A stretch of 64,000 bases of DNA from Microbulbifer variabilis (GCF_020524905.1 NZ_JAIVKI010000013.1:1-64000), one strand, 5' to 3'; shown: positions 8,480 to 18,295, counted from the stretch's first letter. The notes: generated by a model from the sequence alone, not told the origin. Translations and numbers: made by a program.

Positions 8480-8935
8480 TCAATAGTCGCGCAAATTAAA
8501 CAGATTCATAGAGAGGGTGTGCTCCTCCAACTCCTCCAGTTGCCGCAAGCGCTCAAAAGCCTCACGGGCAGAGGGTGTCTCCGCCCCCTGAGCCAGATCC
8601 CGGTATTGATCGGCCAGGTAGATTTCAATATCCATAGCCAGTTTGGCAATGTCGTCTAGATTATCAATATCAATACTGCGCAGACGTTGCAGGAACTCCT
8701 TCTCGCGCCCTTCTGGGGCAAATTGCACCCAGGTATGCAGGGCACCAGGGGGCAGGTCGGCGTGGAAGTTCTCCAGCGAGTGCTTCATGGAGTCCTCCCG
8801 TCGTCGAAGCTGATCTAGAAGCAGCTCAACCCGCTTGTTGGTGGCAAGCTGCTCATACTCTTCGTATTGCAGCGCCAATTTGGCATGAAAATCCCTTCCT
8901 TCCTGAATAACTTCCTCAACTGTTTTGTACCGCAT
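8480..8935 (-). CDS. Helical protein, possibly ferritin/rubrerythrin-like
   Basis: A 151-residue, almost fully helical acidic protein. ATG 8935 is chosen because the upstream extension to 9010 lacks conserved-looking sequence. Repeated Glu and His residues within helices (ENFHADLP, ELEEHTLSMN) recall a four-helix bundle such as rubrerythrin, but I cannot line up a full di-iron site. There is no signal peptide. It lies alone on the minus strand between rsmC and the methyltransferase gene. Function unknown. Confidence 0.6.
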   Translation of the reverse strand: MRYKTVEEVIQEGRDFHAKLALQYEEYEQLATNKRVELLLDQLRRREDSMKHSLENFHADLPPGALHTWVQFAPEGREKEFLQRLRSIDIDNLDDIAKLAMDIEIYLADQYRDLAQGAETPSAREAFERLRQLEELEEHTLSMNLFNLRDY

Positions 8936-9075
8936 TAACGAGCCCTGGAGTAATAAGTCGCTAATGTCAGTATAGACAGACTGTGAGAAAGGGCGCCAAC
9001 AAGACCCCACAAAAAAACGACAATGGCATTTTTCTCCCTATCTAGTTTGCCGTTTGGGCACGCCAGTCAGGAAAC

Positions 9076-9822
9076 TCAACGCAAAATTCGGTGATGGGTA
9101 TACAGACGACAGCTGGATCTACTGGGGTTGATTTTGGCTGGAGCGCGGGCATTCAGTTCCGACAGGGAAAGTGTCTTTCTACTTACCGCCAGGATATGGT
9201 TTTCATATTGGGGCATATAGGCCATCCAGGCGCCACGTAGAAGACTGCGCAAAGTTTTTTGACGCCAGGCACTGCCTCGAAGCTCCTGGAGATCGCCAAA
9301 ATTGCTGACCAAAACACCCTCCTTGTGCAGGAGGCGCATTAAGCTGGAACACCATTCTTGATTTGCGGGTACGGCACGCTGTGCTACCCCCTGGAAGTGA
9401 CCAAACAAATCATCGATCACCAGATCAAACGGCTCATTGGAGGGGTTTTCCAGGTAATCTGTCACATACTCATTGGCATCGGCATGCACCAACTCAACAT
9501 CCCTAACACCGAAGAAGCGGCGGGCTACTTGCAGGTGTACCGGGTCCAAATCCACCCCAACAATACGCTCTGCTGAGGTATAGGTCTGCAGCAGGCGAAT
9601 CAGGGCACCGCCCCCCACCCCCAACAGCAATACCGAGTTGAGGCGCTTTTCCGGGAGGAAGAAAGCCGGTAGCAGAAGCAGCTCCCACAGGGAGCCCTTG
9701 AGGGGATCGCGGGGATTCCACTGGGAGTGAAAAACCCCGTTACTGTACAAGCGAACACTGGCGCCGTGGTTGCGCACCTCGTAGCAGGTGTCTCCCACCT
9801 GCTTCTGCCACAACAGCGCCAT
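9076..9822 (-). CDS. Spermidine-synthase-like class I methyltransferase fold protein
   Basis: A 248-residue protein with the polyamine-synthase-like Rossmann core: VLLLGVGGGALIRLL (nucleotide loop), GVDLDPVHLQVARRFFG, and the acidic DLVIDDLFGH where spermidine synthases carry catalytic Asp residues. The N-terminal beta domain is reduced. Many such proteins are not real spermidine synthases, so the substrate is left open. Its start overlaps the msrC stop by a single base, indicating coupling. Confidence 0.75.
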   Translation of the reverse strand: MALLWQKQVGDTCYEVRNHGASVRLYSNGVFHSQWNPRDPLKGSLWELLLLPAFFLPEKRLNSVLLLGVGGGALIRLLQTYTSAERIVGVDLDPVHLQVARRFFGVRDVELVHADANEYVTDYLENPSNEPFDLVIDDLFGHFQGVAQRAVPANQEWCSSLMRLLHKEGVLVSNFGDLQELRGSAWRQKTLRSLLRGAWMAYMPQYENHILAVSRKTLSLSELNARAPAKINPSRSSCRLYTHHRILR

Positions 9823-10295
9823 TAGCTTTTCGGCAGATCGGAGGATTTCAGCAAAACCTGGGCAAAGCCCTGTAAGCCGGCCAAGTCTTCCTGAGTAAAG
9901 CGAGCAACGGTAGGGCTATCGATATCCAGCACTCCGAGGCAGCGGCCGTAATTATCGTAAAGCGGAATAACCACTTCAGAAGCAGAAACCGCATCGCAAG
10001 CAATATGGCCGGGGAACTGATGCACATCTTCCACTAACTGGGACTCACCAGTGGATACCGCTGTGCCACAAACGCCGGCACCGACCGGAATCCGAGTACA
10101 GGCGGGCTTACCCTGGAAGGGCCCCAGGCGCAGCTCATCCTCATGTAAAAAGTAGAAACCCGCCCAGTTGATATCTTCCAACTCCATAAACAGCAGGGCG
10201 CTGGCATTAGCAGTATTGGCTAGCCAATCATTCTCCGCTGATAACAGGCCTTCGAGTTGACTATTGAGCGATGAGTAGAATTTATTTAACGACAT
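9822..10295 (-). CDS. msrC: Free methionine-(R)-sulfoxide reductase, GAF type
   Basis: A 157-residue GAF-domain enzyme that reduces free Met-R-sulfoxide in the cytosol. The three cysteines of the fRMsr active site are present in PACTRIP, GVCGTAV and IACDAVS, along with NWAGFYFL and the LDIDSP strand of the family. ATG 10295 gives the usual start; the frame upstream to 10385 does not look conserved. It is coupled to the methyltransferase-like gene downstream. It belongs to oxidative damage repair. Confidence 0.92.
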   Translation of the reverse strand: MSLNKFYSSLNSQLEGLLSAENDWLANTANASALLFMELEDINWAGFYFLHEDELRLGPFQGKPACTRIPVGAGVCGTAVSTGESQLVEDVHQFPGHIACDAVSASEVVIPLYDNYGRCLGVLDIDSPTVARFTQEDLAGLQGFAQVLLKSSDLPKS

Positions 10296-10354
10296 TGGCC
10301 GGGGCGCCCCCTCACAATCAGTGGCTGTAAAACGCATTTGCCAGATACAGCAAA

Positions 10355-10404
10355 CCCGCGAAATACCTGGCACGGTGTGCGCCAAGAGGCAGGTATTTTG
10401 CGGG
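10355..10404 (-). terminator. Long hairpin after the coiled-coil gene
   Basis: A 15-base inverted repeat (CCCGCGAAATACCTG / CAGGTATTTTGCGGG, one mismatch) separates the minus-strand gene at 10437 from msrC. The T-rich tail is short, so it may be a weak terminator or processing site. Confidence 0.55.
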
Positions 10405-10436
10405 CTTTACAGCAGGAATCAACCGGTGAAGGTAAA

Positions 10437-10892
10437 TTACTGGTAGGGGTCCAACACTTCCTTGTCCGTAGACTCCTTTTGATACTGGTCTGCATCCATA
10501 GTGGGGCGCGACCACTCATCACCCTCGTTCTCACCCTGCCCTTCTCCCGAATGGATTGCAGGCGGGGCCGTAGTAACATCGGAGGCCATCAGAGCGGAGC
10601 GTTTTTGCTCGAATCGCTTTTCCGCTACGGGTTTGGGAGGCATGGACGAGTTGGACTCCCGGCGGATACGATTGGCCATAGTGGACAAATTCGGCCGGCG
10701 ACGCTCTGCGAGTTTCACGGCTTCAAGCTCGCTGTTAAGTCGATTGACCTCCGCCTGCAAATCCCCCATTTGCGCCTGCAGCTCGGTAATCTGGGATAAC
10801 ACGCCTTTAACCTTGCGGCTTTCCTTCTCATATAAAACAGCGGCGCCGCCAAAGGCCAAAGCAAAAATGACCAAAATGGAAAACTGACGCAT
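10437..10892 (-). CDS. Membrane-anchored coiled-coil protein of unknown function
   Basis: A 151-residue protein with an N-terminal signal anchor (ILVIFALAFGGAAVLY), a coiled coil at about residues 28-62 with leucine heptads, and a long hydrophilic tail rich in Pro, Ser, Glu and Gln. It would sit in the inner membrane with the coiled coil and tail in the periplasm or cytosol. No catalytic motif is visible. It is a single gene ended by the hairpin at 10355. Confidence 0.65.
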   Translation of the reverse strand: MRQFSILVIFALAFGGAAVLYEKESRKVKGVLSQITELQAQMGDLQAEVNRLNSELEAVKLAERRRPNLSTMANRIRRESNSSMPPKPVAEKRFEQKRSALMASDVTTAPPAIHSGEGQGENEGDEWSRPTMDADQYQKESTDKEVLDPYQ

Positions 10893-11078
10893 AGAGATCT
10901 CCAGGAACTTCCCTTGTTATTTTTAAAGGGCATTTTTACCGCATATTTCCTGCATCTTCCGAGATGTTGCGCATAAAAAACAAGCTTTAAAGCTGACTGA
11001 AGCTATTGCATGGGCCACTGAGCGAAAAAACTGTAGAGAAATTTATCGATTAGCGACAAAGGCAATCTTTCCTAAAGA

Positions 11079-12281
11079 CTATGGAAGGGTTTCCAGTAAA
11101 GCACCTAAATTGGCAGCCTCCTGGTCCACAAAAGAAGTGGTTGCCGAGAGAGCCGGGATCAAATATTGATCCGCGTATTGGCAGCCAATCATTTCGATGG
11201 GTTTTTGCCCTAGTTTTTCTGCCAAGTCGGGGGAATGGGCCTTGCCAGTGCGAAGAGAGTCGAGCAATAAGTCATAACCGGGACGCCAACACTGCAGCTC
11301 AGGAAAGCTTCTTCTCAATGCGGCAGCGATACGCAAGCCTTCATAGTCCAGATCCCCCCAGAAAAAAACTGGCAATGGACTCGAGTCATTGCCATACCAC
11401 CATTGGAGAAATTGCTGCCGAGACGCTTCATCAACCACATTAAATGTACTAAAGCGAGCAATGCCAGGATTGCGAATCCGCTCTGCACCGCCCTGATAGC
11501 CCTCGCTATACACCAGGCCCGTGCGGTTGGGCTGCAATTCCGCCAGGCTGATAAAAGTATCTTGGTTTTCTATAAAAATGACCTGCACAAATTGTTTAGG
11601 CAGGTAGGCATGGAGTAACAGTTGGCGCTCGCGGATTTTTCGGCTCAGCTCCGGGAACAAGTTACGCACCAGGGACTGGCGACTATGTAATTCAAGATAC
11701 TTGGAGTCGCCTTTAAAGCAGCGCGCGGCCAACTGCCGCCAGGAGATTTGCTCAGCAAATACCAACTCCCGGCCTATAGAGGCCCAACAAGAGACCAACT
11801 CTTCAACGGAGTCGAATCCCGGCTGGAGCTCCAACCCTTCAATGGGAAAAGCAGCGGGGTTCTCAAAACGGTCGGCATAGGGTTCCAGTAAACTGGTCCA
11901 GGCAGACTGGCGCAAATTGGGGGATGGGCGATCGAGCCACAGGCGCAGCTGCTCTTCACTGGCATCCTTAAAGATCAGCTGGGCGCCCTGCCACTCTGCA
12001 ATACCCGGTCGCCGTTTGGGATTCGGCTTTACCGCAAAGCATTGATACTCATTGGCGAAGTGCTGGAGCTCGCTCCAAAGTTCCTGCTCATCCTGAGTGG
12101 GGTCCCTGAGCGGTTCAAGTACTTCCTGCCAGAGTTTACTGCCTGCGCGCAAATCCAACCTGAAACTAATGCGGGCTTCCTTGCCGCGTTGCAGCTGGCT
12201 GTCCCGCCGATCCAGAATAAAATTCAGGATACCGATTAATAGCGGGTTTTCCTTTACCCAATAGGGCAATGCCTTTTCCAT
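11079..12281 (-). CDS. jetD: Wadjet system nuclease JetD (MksG-like)
   Basis: A 400-residue protein, the DNA-cleaving subunit of Wadjet. The N-terminal part matches the DUF3322-like region. The C-terminal TOPRIM-like DUF2220 domain has the metal-binding Glu in FIENQDTF and the Asp pair in FWGDLDYEG, as in topoisomerase VI A-type nucleases. ATG 12281 follows a clear AGGGAGG site. It lies 52 bases after jetC, completing the order jetA-B-C-D. In studied systems JetD cuts closed circular DNA after loop extrusion by JetABC. Confidence 0.92.
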   Translation of the reverse strand: MEKALPYWVKENPLLIGILNFILDRRDSQLQRGKEARISFRLDLRAGSKLWQEVLEPLRDPTQDEQELWSELQHFANEYQCFAVKPNPKRRPGIAEWQGAQLIFKDASEEQLRLWLDRPSPNLRQSAWTSLLEPYADRFENPAAFPIEGLELQPGFDSVEELVSCWASIGRELVFAEQISWRQLAARCFKGDSKYLELHSRQSLVRNLFPELSRKIRERQLLLHAYLPKQFVQVIFIENQDTFISLAELQPNRTGLVYSEGYQGGAERIRNPGIARFSTFNVVDEASRQQFLQWWYGNDSSPLPVFFWGDLDYEGLRIAAALRRSFPELQCWRPGYDLLLDSLRTGKAHSPDLAEKLGQKPIEMIGCQYADQYLIPALSATTSFVDQEAANLGALLETLP

Positions 12282-12333
12282 CGGTTGCCTCCCTGCCAAT
12301 GGAGGGGTTTCCCCCGAAAAACGCCTGCTCAGT

Positions 12334-15300
12334 TCAATCTACTTCTACCAGGTCCATAAAATCCAGCGATGCCTGTTGGCGAATCGTGCGGCGGTGATTG
12401 GCCCAGAGTTCGGCGATACGCTCTTGGTTGCACACCTTGCGATCCACATACACCCGAGTATTCAGCTGGCCGATAGGCTTGGCACTGGGGCACTTGCTGA
12501 AGACAAACTGGTTGGAGATCAGATCCATAAAAGGCCCGGATTTACTGCTGGGCATAATAAACAGCAGCTGTAAGCCCAGCGTTTCGGTCAGGTAACGGAT
12601 CACTTCCTTAGAGCGGGACTCATCCATTTTGGAAAAGGCCTCATCCACCAGCACCATTTGCAAATGACTGCCACTTTCACCAAAGCGGAAGGCGGAAGTG
12701 ACCGCTGCGGAGCGGATAATATAAGCCGGGGTTTCCAGCTGGCCGCCAGAGCCGGTGCCGTACTGGCTGAGGGCAATCGGTTCCTTGCCCTCCGGTTCTT
12801 TGTAGATCTCGTAGCTGCGGTAGTTGCGGTAATCGCTGATTCGATCCAGCTCGCGCCGCGCCACCTGTTCGTCCTCACTCAGCAGCATATCCAGCAGGCG
12901 ATCGCGCACTTTACGGTGCTTGGGTGCCAAATCCGTATCAAACAGGCTCTGCTCTTCACCCAGACTTGGCAGCTCGATCACCGCCTTGAAGAAGCTCCAG
13001 TACTCCTTAAATTCCGCTACCCATTGGTAGTCGAAACGGAAGCGCTCGCGATCAGCGCCGAAACGGTGGTGCTCCAGTTCTTTGTTCAGATCATCCAGCA
13101 CGCGCTTACCGTCGTTGATGGACTGGTAAATAGCGTGGCACAAGTGAGTGACAAAAGTGGTGTTGAAGGATTTTTTCAATCCCAGCAGTTGATCGTGACG
13201 CTCCACCAGCAGATTATTCTTCAGCCGGTTACGCAGGGTCTCAACCTGATTGCCGAGGCCACTGATCAACTTGAACAGGTTGTCTTTATGGCCACCGCTC
13301 AGGTCTGGCTCAAACACCAGGGTATCAACGCTGGCACAAGTGGCGTTGTACTCCATGACCGCACGATCCAGCTGACGACTGTATTTTTCCAGCTGCCCCT
13401 GCCAGCTTTCAATATCCGCTGAGAAATCGAAGTTATCGGCGACGCGCTCCACCTGCTCGTCGGCAGTAACCAGCACTTTCTCGGCATCGAAAGCCGGATC
13501 GATGGCGGTAATACGCCTTACCATCTCCTCGCTGTCACTGGCGGCATCGTCCAGGGACTCCAACTCACCAGACAGGGCATACAAAAGTTTTTCGTTGCTC
13601 TTTAACTTTGTTTCCAGGGAGCCGGTTTGACGCTGGAGATCAGACAACTGCTTCTGCTGGTTTTTAAGCTGGGCTTTTAGTTCATCGACTTGCTGCTCGA
13701 ACTGCTCGAAATCCTTCAGATCCAGGTTTTCCAGGGCGCGCTCGGCACTGCGCCATTCGCGCTGGGCTGTCAGTGCGGAATCCACTATGGACAACAGCTT
13801 AATATTGGCCAGCCCACGCACCGCGTTGGTGACGCGGCGGTAAAGCTGGTGGCGCTCGTTGACGTGGGCGGCCTCTTCCAGCAACTGCTCCATGGCGCGC
13901 TGCTGTGCGGCCAATGCGCGAGCGCGGGCGCCCTGGCCGAATACCAGCTCGGCATCGTCCATATCGCAGCGCCACATGCTGTAGTTGCCACTGGCCATAC
14001 CGTCGGCGGTCAGGCCTCGACGGGTACCGCGCAGCTCGTGTTCATCCTCTACCTGTACCACAGCACCGTAGGAAGCGCGCAAATAGTGCTCAGCAGTTTT
14101 ATGGGTGAACTCCATCAATTCGAGAATGGAGCTGGACGGTGTCTCCAGACGCTCAGCATCATGGCGGGCTTTATCCCCCTGGATCACCCGGGCGCGGTTG
14201 TTGCGCCCGGGCAGGCTGCGCACTATACGAATTGCGCGGGCTTCGTGTTCCGGCTCCACAATAATTGAGAAGCGCGCGCCGCCCAGATAGCCCTCAATCG
14301 CCATCTGCCAGCGCTCATCCAACACTTCCACATAGTCACACAGGACGCGGGGTTCCGCCTGCGAGCACTGTTCGCGAATAGCGGCCAGGGCCGCTTCTAC
14401 CGATTGGGGGTAGCGAACGCGGTTGGCCTGCAAATGCTGGATACGACTTTCCTGGGTGCGCAGCTGCTTTTGCAGCTGTTGCACTTTTTGTTCCCAGCGG
14501 GAGGCCTGCTGGGCAATCTGCTCTTTGGGAGAAACCTCATCACTGGTGCCAGCTTTGCCACTGCTATCCAGCAGGTCGAAGAGGCGGTTCTGTAGGGCCT
14601 CACTGCTGGCAGCACGCTCGCGCAGGGGCTCCAGTGCGGCCAGGTCAATCCAGTCCTTACCCAGCAATTTGTGCAGGTCCGGCAGGTCTTCCTCGCGGGC
14701 TACTTGCTTGATAGCCTGCACCAGCGCCTTATCGGAGAAGGCGGGAATTTCCAGCTCGGCGGAGGTGGAGTTGAGCAGGTTTAATAATTCTTCAGCGGCC
14801 TCGCGGTTCTCACGCCAGCGGGCCTCTTCGGCAGACATGGGGGTGTGCTGCTGGGACAGAAGGCTCAGGGCATTATTAATACGCTGCTCCAGCTCGTCCT
14901 TGTTGCGCAACGCATCGATGCCCAGGCGCTGGGCCTGGAGTTCAACGAGCTGGCCATTGAGTTGCTCGACGCGCTCGGAGGCGATGCGCACTTCCCGCTC
15001 ATTGTTGTCCAGATCGCTGCGCAATTTTTTCTGGTCGTTCTTGCCGCTCAGGTAACTTTTTTGTACCCGCTGCTGGCGGTGGCGCGCGCACAAATATTCC
15101 TGCACCCGCAACTGCAACCACTGCTCCCGATAGAGCTCTACGGACTGGGCAATGGCCTCTAGCGAACTGACTCGCTCCACAATATGGCGGGCTTCCTGTT
15201 CCATGCTGTGAATGGTTTTCATCAACTCGGATACCGAGCGAATAGCATCGCCCAGATCGCGCTTTTCCAACACCTCTTGGGCAACAAAATCGTTGATGCT

Positions 15301-15978
15301 CTTTACTGGCTTGTAGGCCATAAAGTTGGCAAAGGTGCGCGCGGCGTGCGTGGCCTCGCGATCGGAGACTGCATCGCGGCGTCCGCGCAGGGCGCCGTAA
15401 AGGCGGCGCAGGTAGGCCTTTTTCTTATCGTACTGCTCAACTTTTTCAAACTGCTTGCTTAGGACCTGGTTGAATTTATCCAGGGGCAGCAGGTGTTTGC
15501 CATCGGTGTAATCCCGAACAAAATCCCCCATCACCAACTGTTCGCCGGGGAATACAAAAAAGCGCAAATCACTCTGGCGGGCCTGGGCGGGCTTACTGCT
15601 GCTATCCAGGTGTGCGCGGATGCCCATCACTGCGGTAAAGGGCTCAGCGCTCTCTTCACCACTGGTGGGATGAAAAATACCGGCGATATAACAATCAGTG
15701 GGCTCCACACGAGCGTAGCTGCCGTCGTCACAACCCAGTACATAAGAGGCCAGGGTGCGCACCTGTTTGCCACCGCGCCCGCGCTGGGTGGTTTCATCCT
15801 GCCCTGGGTTAAAGGTAAACAGGGTGTCATGGGCGGCGGTCATCAGCGTCTGGATGGCATCGGCCGCTGTCGTTTTACCGGAACCGTTACCCCCGGAAAA
15901 CAGGTTGATCGGGCCGAAATCATATTCCAACTGCGGGATATTGCCCCAGTTAATCAGGATCAGTTTTTTTAGGAACAT
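12334..15978 (-). CDS. jetC: Wadjet SMC-like ATPase JetC (MksB-like)
   Basis: A 1214-residue SMC-family ATPase. The Walker A GGNGSGKT is at residues 29-36, long coiled-coil arms run at about 280-560 and 740-1000 with a hinge-like part between, and the C-terminal head has the ABC signature (SGGQLETP) and Walker B VLVDEAFSKMD. It should form the loop-extruding motor with JetA and JetB. Start 15978 (MFLKKLILINWG) matches the family; an in-frame ATG at 16107 would add 43 residues and lie 13 bases after jetB, so the start is not settled. Confidence 0.93.
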   Translation of the reverse strand: MFLKKLILINWGNIPQLEYDFGPINLFSGGNGSGKTTAADAIQTLMTAAHDTLFTFNPGQDETTQRGRGGKQVRTLASYVLGCDDGSYARVEPTDCYIAGIFHPTSGEESAEPFTAVMGIRAHLDSSSKPAQARQSDLRFFVFPGEQLVMGDFVRDYTDGKHLLPLDKFNQVLSKQFEKVEQYDKKKAYLRRLYGALRGRRDAVSDREATHAARTFANFMAYKPVKSINDFVAQEVLEKRDLGDAIRSVSELMKTIHSMEQEARHIVERVSSLEAIAQSVELYREQWLQLRVQEYLCARHRQQRVQKSYLSGKNDQKKLRSDLDNNEREVRIASERVEQLNGQLVELQAQRLGIDALRNKDELEQRINNALSLLSQQHTPMSAEEARWRENREAAEELLNLLNSTSAELEIPAFSDKALVQAIKQVAREEDLPDLHKLLGKDWIDLAALEPLRERAASSEALQNRLFDLLDSSGKAGTSDEVSPKEQIAQQASRWEQKVQQLQKQLRTQESRIQHLQANRVRYPQSVEAALAAIREQCSQAEPRVLCDYVEVLDERWQMAIEGYLGGARFSIIVEPEHEARAIRIVRSLPGRNNRARVIQGDKARHDAERLETPSSSILELMEFTHKTAEHYLRASYGAVVQVEDEHELRGTRRGLTADGMASGNYSMWRCDMDDAELVFGQGARARALAAQQRAMEQLLEEAAHVNERHQLYRRVTNAVRGLANIKLLSIVDSALTAQREWRSAERALENLDLKDFEQFEQQVDELKAQLKNQQKQLSDLQRQTGSLETKLKSNEKLLYALSGELESLDDAASDSEEMVRRITAIDPAFDAEKVLVTADEQVERVADNFDFSADIESWQGQLEKYSRQLDRAVMEYNATCASVDTLVFEPDLSGGHKDNLFKLISGLGNQVETLRNRLKNNLLVERHDQLLGLKKSFNTTFVTHLCHAIYQSINDGKRVLDDLNKELEHHRFGADRERFRFDYQWVAEFKEYWSFFKAVIELPSLGEEQSLFDTDLAPKHRKVRDRLLDMLLSEDEQVARRELDRISDYRNYRSYEIYKEPEGKEPIALSQYGTGSGGQLETPAYIIRSAAVTSAFRFGESGSHLQMVLVDEAFSKMDESRSKEVIRYLTETLGLQLLFIMPSSKSGPFMDLISNQFVFSKCPSAKPIGQLNTRVYVDRKVCNQERIAELWANHRRTIRQQASLDFMDLVEVD

Positions 15979-16119
15979 AGTCTTTTCAAAAACACAGTCT
16001 TTTCGCAGGCGGGAACCCGACAACCTTTTGCAAGGCTCCCGGGCGCAGTTCACACAGCCCCAGGTGGTCGAATATTTCTCGATTTTTTGGCCGGCAGTCC
16101 CGGCCATTTTTATTACACC

Positions 16120-16860
16120 CTAAGAGGCCGCTTCGCTCTCAAACAGGCTGTGGTCTTCAACTTCTGGGGTTATACGTTTGGAGGGTTTTTCTTCCTCAGC
16201 ATCATCATCCTTCTCTTCGTGGGAAGCCGGTGGAATGTCATTGTCGATCAACTGGCGCAGTACCGACTCGCTGACAAAGTGCGCGATCGTCGGGCGCACT
16301 CGCAGCCAGACTTCCGCACTGGTCTCCACTTCTTCGCTGCTGAACTGCACCAAACGCAGCTGGCGTAATTTCTTCAGCAGGTTTTTGCGCTCGGCGTGTT
16401 TATCCGGCAGGGACATTTTCAGCAAATTACGCATGCCCAATTCCAGGGCTTCCAGAGACAACGCGGCACAACCGCCCTCATCCACCTGCCCTTCCCGCAG
16501 CGCTTTGTCGTACTCCACCCGCAGGGCGAGAATCGCCGCCACTTCCTGCTGACTCAGGCGGGCGCGGAAGCCACCGTGGTGCGGTTCTTCCTGATCCGGC
16601 AGACCGGGCACCTCAGCACCGGGCGGGTATACGCGGATAAACTGGAAACGGCTGTCGTGCTGCAAACGCAATCCCAGCGGAGCCAACCACTCGCGCACCA
16701 GCGGCTCACAGCGCTGGAAACGATCGTAAAGGGTGGTCTCAATCACGCTTTCATCCCGGCAGATCACACCGTAATCCAACAGGCGCACCATCAGCTCGGA
16801 GAATTCACTGCGATTCAGGCGGCATTGCGCCAGAGCCTCTTCCAAAGCCTGTTCAATCAC
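16120..16860 (-). CDS. jetB: Wadjet subunit JetB (MksE-like, DUF4194)
   Basis: A 246-residue DUF4194 protein, the winged-helix KITE-type partner of the SMC kleisin. An N-terminal helical and winged-helix part is followed by LSQQEVAAILALRVEYD, typical of this family, and an acidic, probably disordered C-terminal tail (about residues 210-246). It starts at GTG 16860 and overlaps jetA by 8 bases. It works as part of the JetABC condensin-like complex. Confidence 0.9.
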   Translation of the reverse strand: MIEQALEEALAQCRLNRSEFSELMVRLLDYGVICRDESVIETTLYDRFQRCEPLVREWLAPLGLRLQHDSRFQFIRVYPPGAEVPGLPDQEEPHHGGFRARLSQQEVAAILALRVEYDKALREGQVDEGGCAALSLEALELGMRNLLKMSLPDKHAERKNLLKKLRQLRLVQFSSEEVETSAEVWLRVRPTIAHFVSESVLRQLIDNDIPPASHEEKDDDAEEEKPSKRITPEVEDHSLFESEAAS

Positions 16861-18280
16861 TGTTTTTCAGCTCCAGGATATATTCGTCAAACTCGGTGAA
16901 ATAATCATTGCTGGCAATTTCACCGGTAAATTTCACCTGCAGATCGGCGGCGCCACTCTGGTTCACCGCGGCCGCTTCGATCACATGGCTCATGGCGAGC
17001 AAATCCCGCGCATCCCGCAGTGGCAGGTTGCGGCTGTTGATCTGTCGGCCGGTGCCGAGGGCATCACTCAGATAATCGCGCAGGTGACTGTTGTTGAAGT
17101 TAAACGCCTGATCGAGCAGTTGTTGTAGCTCAATCTCGCGGCGGTTTTCTTCACCAATGGGGGTTTCATCTTCGACCCGGGTATTGACCGGCTGGCGGCG
17201 GTTGCGCTGCCACAACTGGGTTTGCTTGGGGTCGAATAAGCGCAGCTGAAAACCGCCCAGCTCTTCACCCAGCTGTTCGAGAATTTGTGTTTTTTGCTGG
17301 CTTTCGCCAAGGCGCTGGCACAGGTCGGCAAACTCGCCCTCGGCCTGGCTGTGAAGGTAACTCAGCTGGCGAATAATAATATCGGCGCGCTTGGTAAAGC
17401 CCTGTAGTGCGCGGCGCAGTGCGGGCAGTTTCACCTCGCAGGCGCGGCGCATGCGGTCCTCGATGGTATCGAGCATCAGCCACAATAAAGACTGCCCCTG
17501 CTCCACCAATTCCGGCAAAAATTGGCGCAGGCGCTTTTCCCACTCCGCCTTCTGCACATCCTCTTTGCGGCGAATACGCTCAATCACCCGGTTGATGGCA
17601 TCGCGGTGCTTTTCCACGCTGTCCGCAGACAAGCGGATAGCCAGATCCGGCTGGAAGCGGCTCTCCATAAAGGAGAAAAACTCATCGGTGGCCTGCTGCA
17701 CCAGTAACTGGGCTTCCACCTCGCGCACCATTTCCCGCTTGCGCTCTTCCAGCTCGGCAATCATATCGGTGAAGTCCGCCACGATACGCTCGGAATATTC
17801 CCAGGCATCGATTAAATCGTGGATTTCACCTCGGCTGGCAAAGGCTTCGAGGGCATTTAAGGTATTGCGGGTGTTGCGGTGGCGGGTGCGCACGCGGGTG
17901 CCATTCACTTCCACTAACGGCTGAGTGAAAAGTCGGCCCCGTCGGCTAAATGGATAAGTGGCGGTGAGCGTGGCGCTGTCCACCTGCTTCTCCAGCCAAC
18001 CGAATTCCACCAAACCGTTCAGTACCCAGACGGCCTGATCACGCAGATTGCGGAAGCGGCCCTCTGGGTCTTGTACACCGTCCTCGCTATCGAGCTGCGG
18101 AGCGCGGGTCAGGGCCTCGGCAAAAATTTCCAAGATCTGCTCGCGCAGCAAAGACTCACCGTAATCAGCCTTGGCGGTGTACAGACGCTCGTATAACAAA
18201 CGCAAGCACTCAACCACCTGCTCGCGGTATTTACCGGTCAGCGGGCGGAAGAAGTGCTGGTAGGAATCGACGAAGAACAA
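16853..18280 (-). CDS. jetA: Wadjet kleisin-like subunit JetA (MksF-like)
   Basis: A 475-residue helical protein at the head of the jet cluster. The start FFVDSYQHFFRPLTGKYRE and the later helices (RGEIHDLIDAWEYSERIV, MIAELEERKREMV) fit the JetA/MksF kleisin family that bridges the SMC heads. No ATG is available: an in-frame stop lies 16 bases upstream and TTG 18280 is the best start. It begins 15 bases after a small lipoprotein gene, so both may share one message. Confidence 0.88.
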   Translation of the reverse strand: MFFVDSYQHFFRPLTGKYREQVVECLRLLYERLYTAKADYGESLLREQILEIFAEALTRAPQLDSEDGVQDPEGRFRNLRDQAVWVLNGLVEFGWLEKQVDSATLTATYPFSRRGRLFTQPLVEVNGTRVRTRHRNTRNTLNALEAFASRGEIHDLIDAWEYSERIVADFTDMIAELEERKREMVREVEAQLLVQQATDEFFSFMESRFQPDLAIRLSADSVEKHRDAINRVIERIRRKEDVQKAEWEKRLRQFLPELVEQGQSLLWLMLDTIEDRMRRACEVKLPALRRALQGFTKRADIIIRQLSYLHSQAEGEFADLCQRLGESQQKTQILEQLGEELGGFQLRLFDPKQTQLWQRNRRQPVNTRVEDETPIGEENRREIELQQLLDQAFNFNNSHLRDYLSDALGTGRQINSRNLPLRDARDLLAMSHVIEAAAVNQSGAADLQVKFTGEIASNDYFTEFDEYILELKNSD

Positions 18281-18295
18281 CGACTGCAGACCCGC

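Noticed and set aside
10960..11175. Open plus-strand frame without start codon near the jetD end
   Set aside because: No initiation codon or ribosome site and partly antisense to jetD; probably chance.
12334..16107. Many long plus-strand frames inside jetC
   Set aside because: They are antisense shadows of a GC-rich coding region; none has a ribosome site or recognisable domains.
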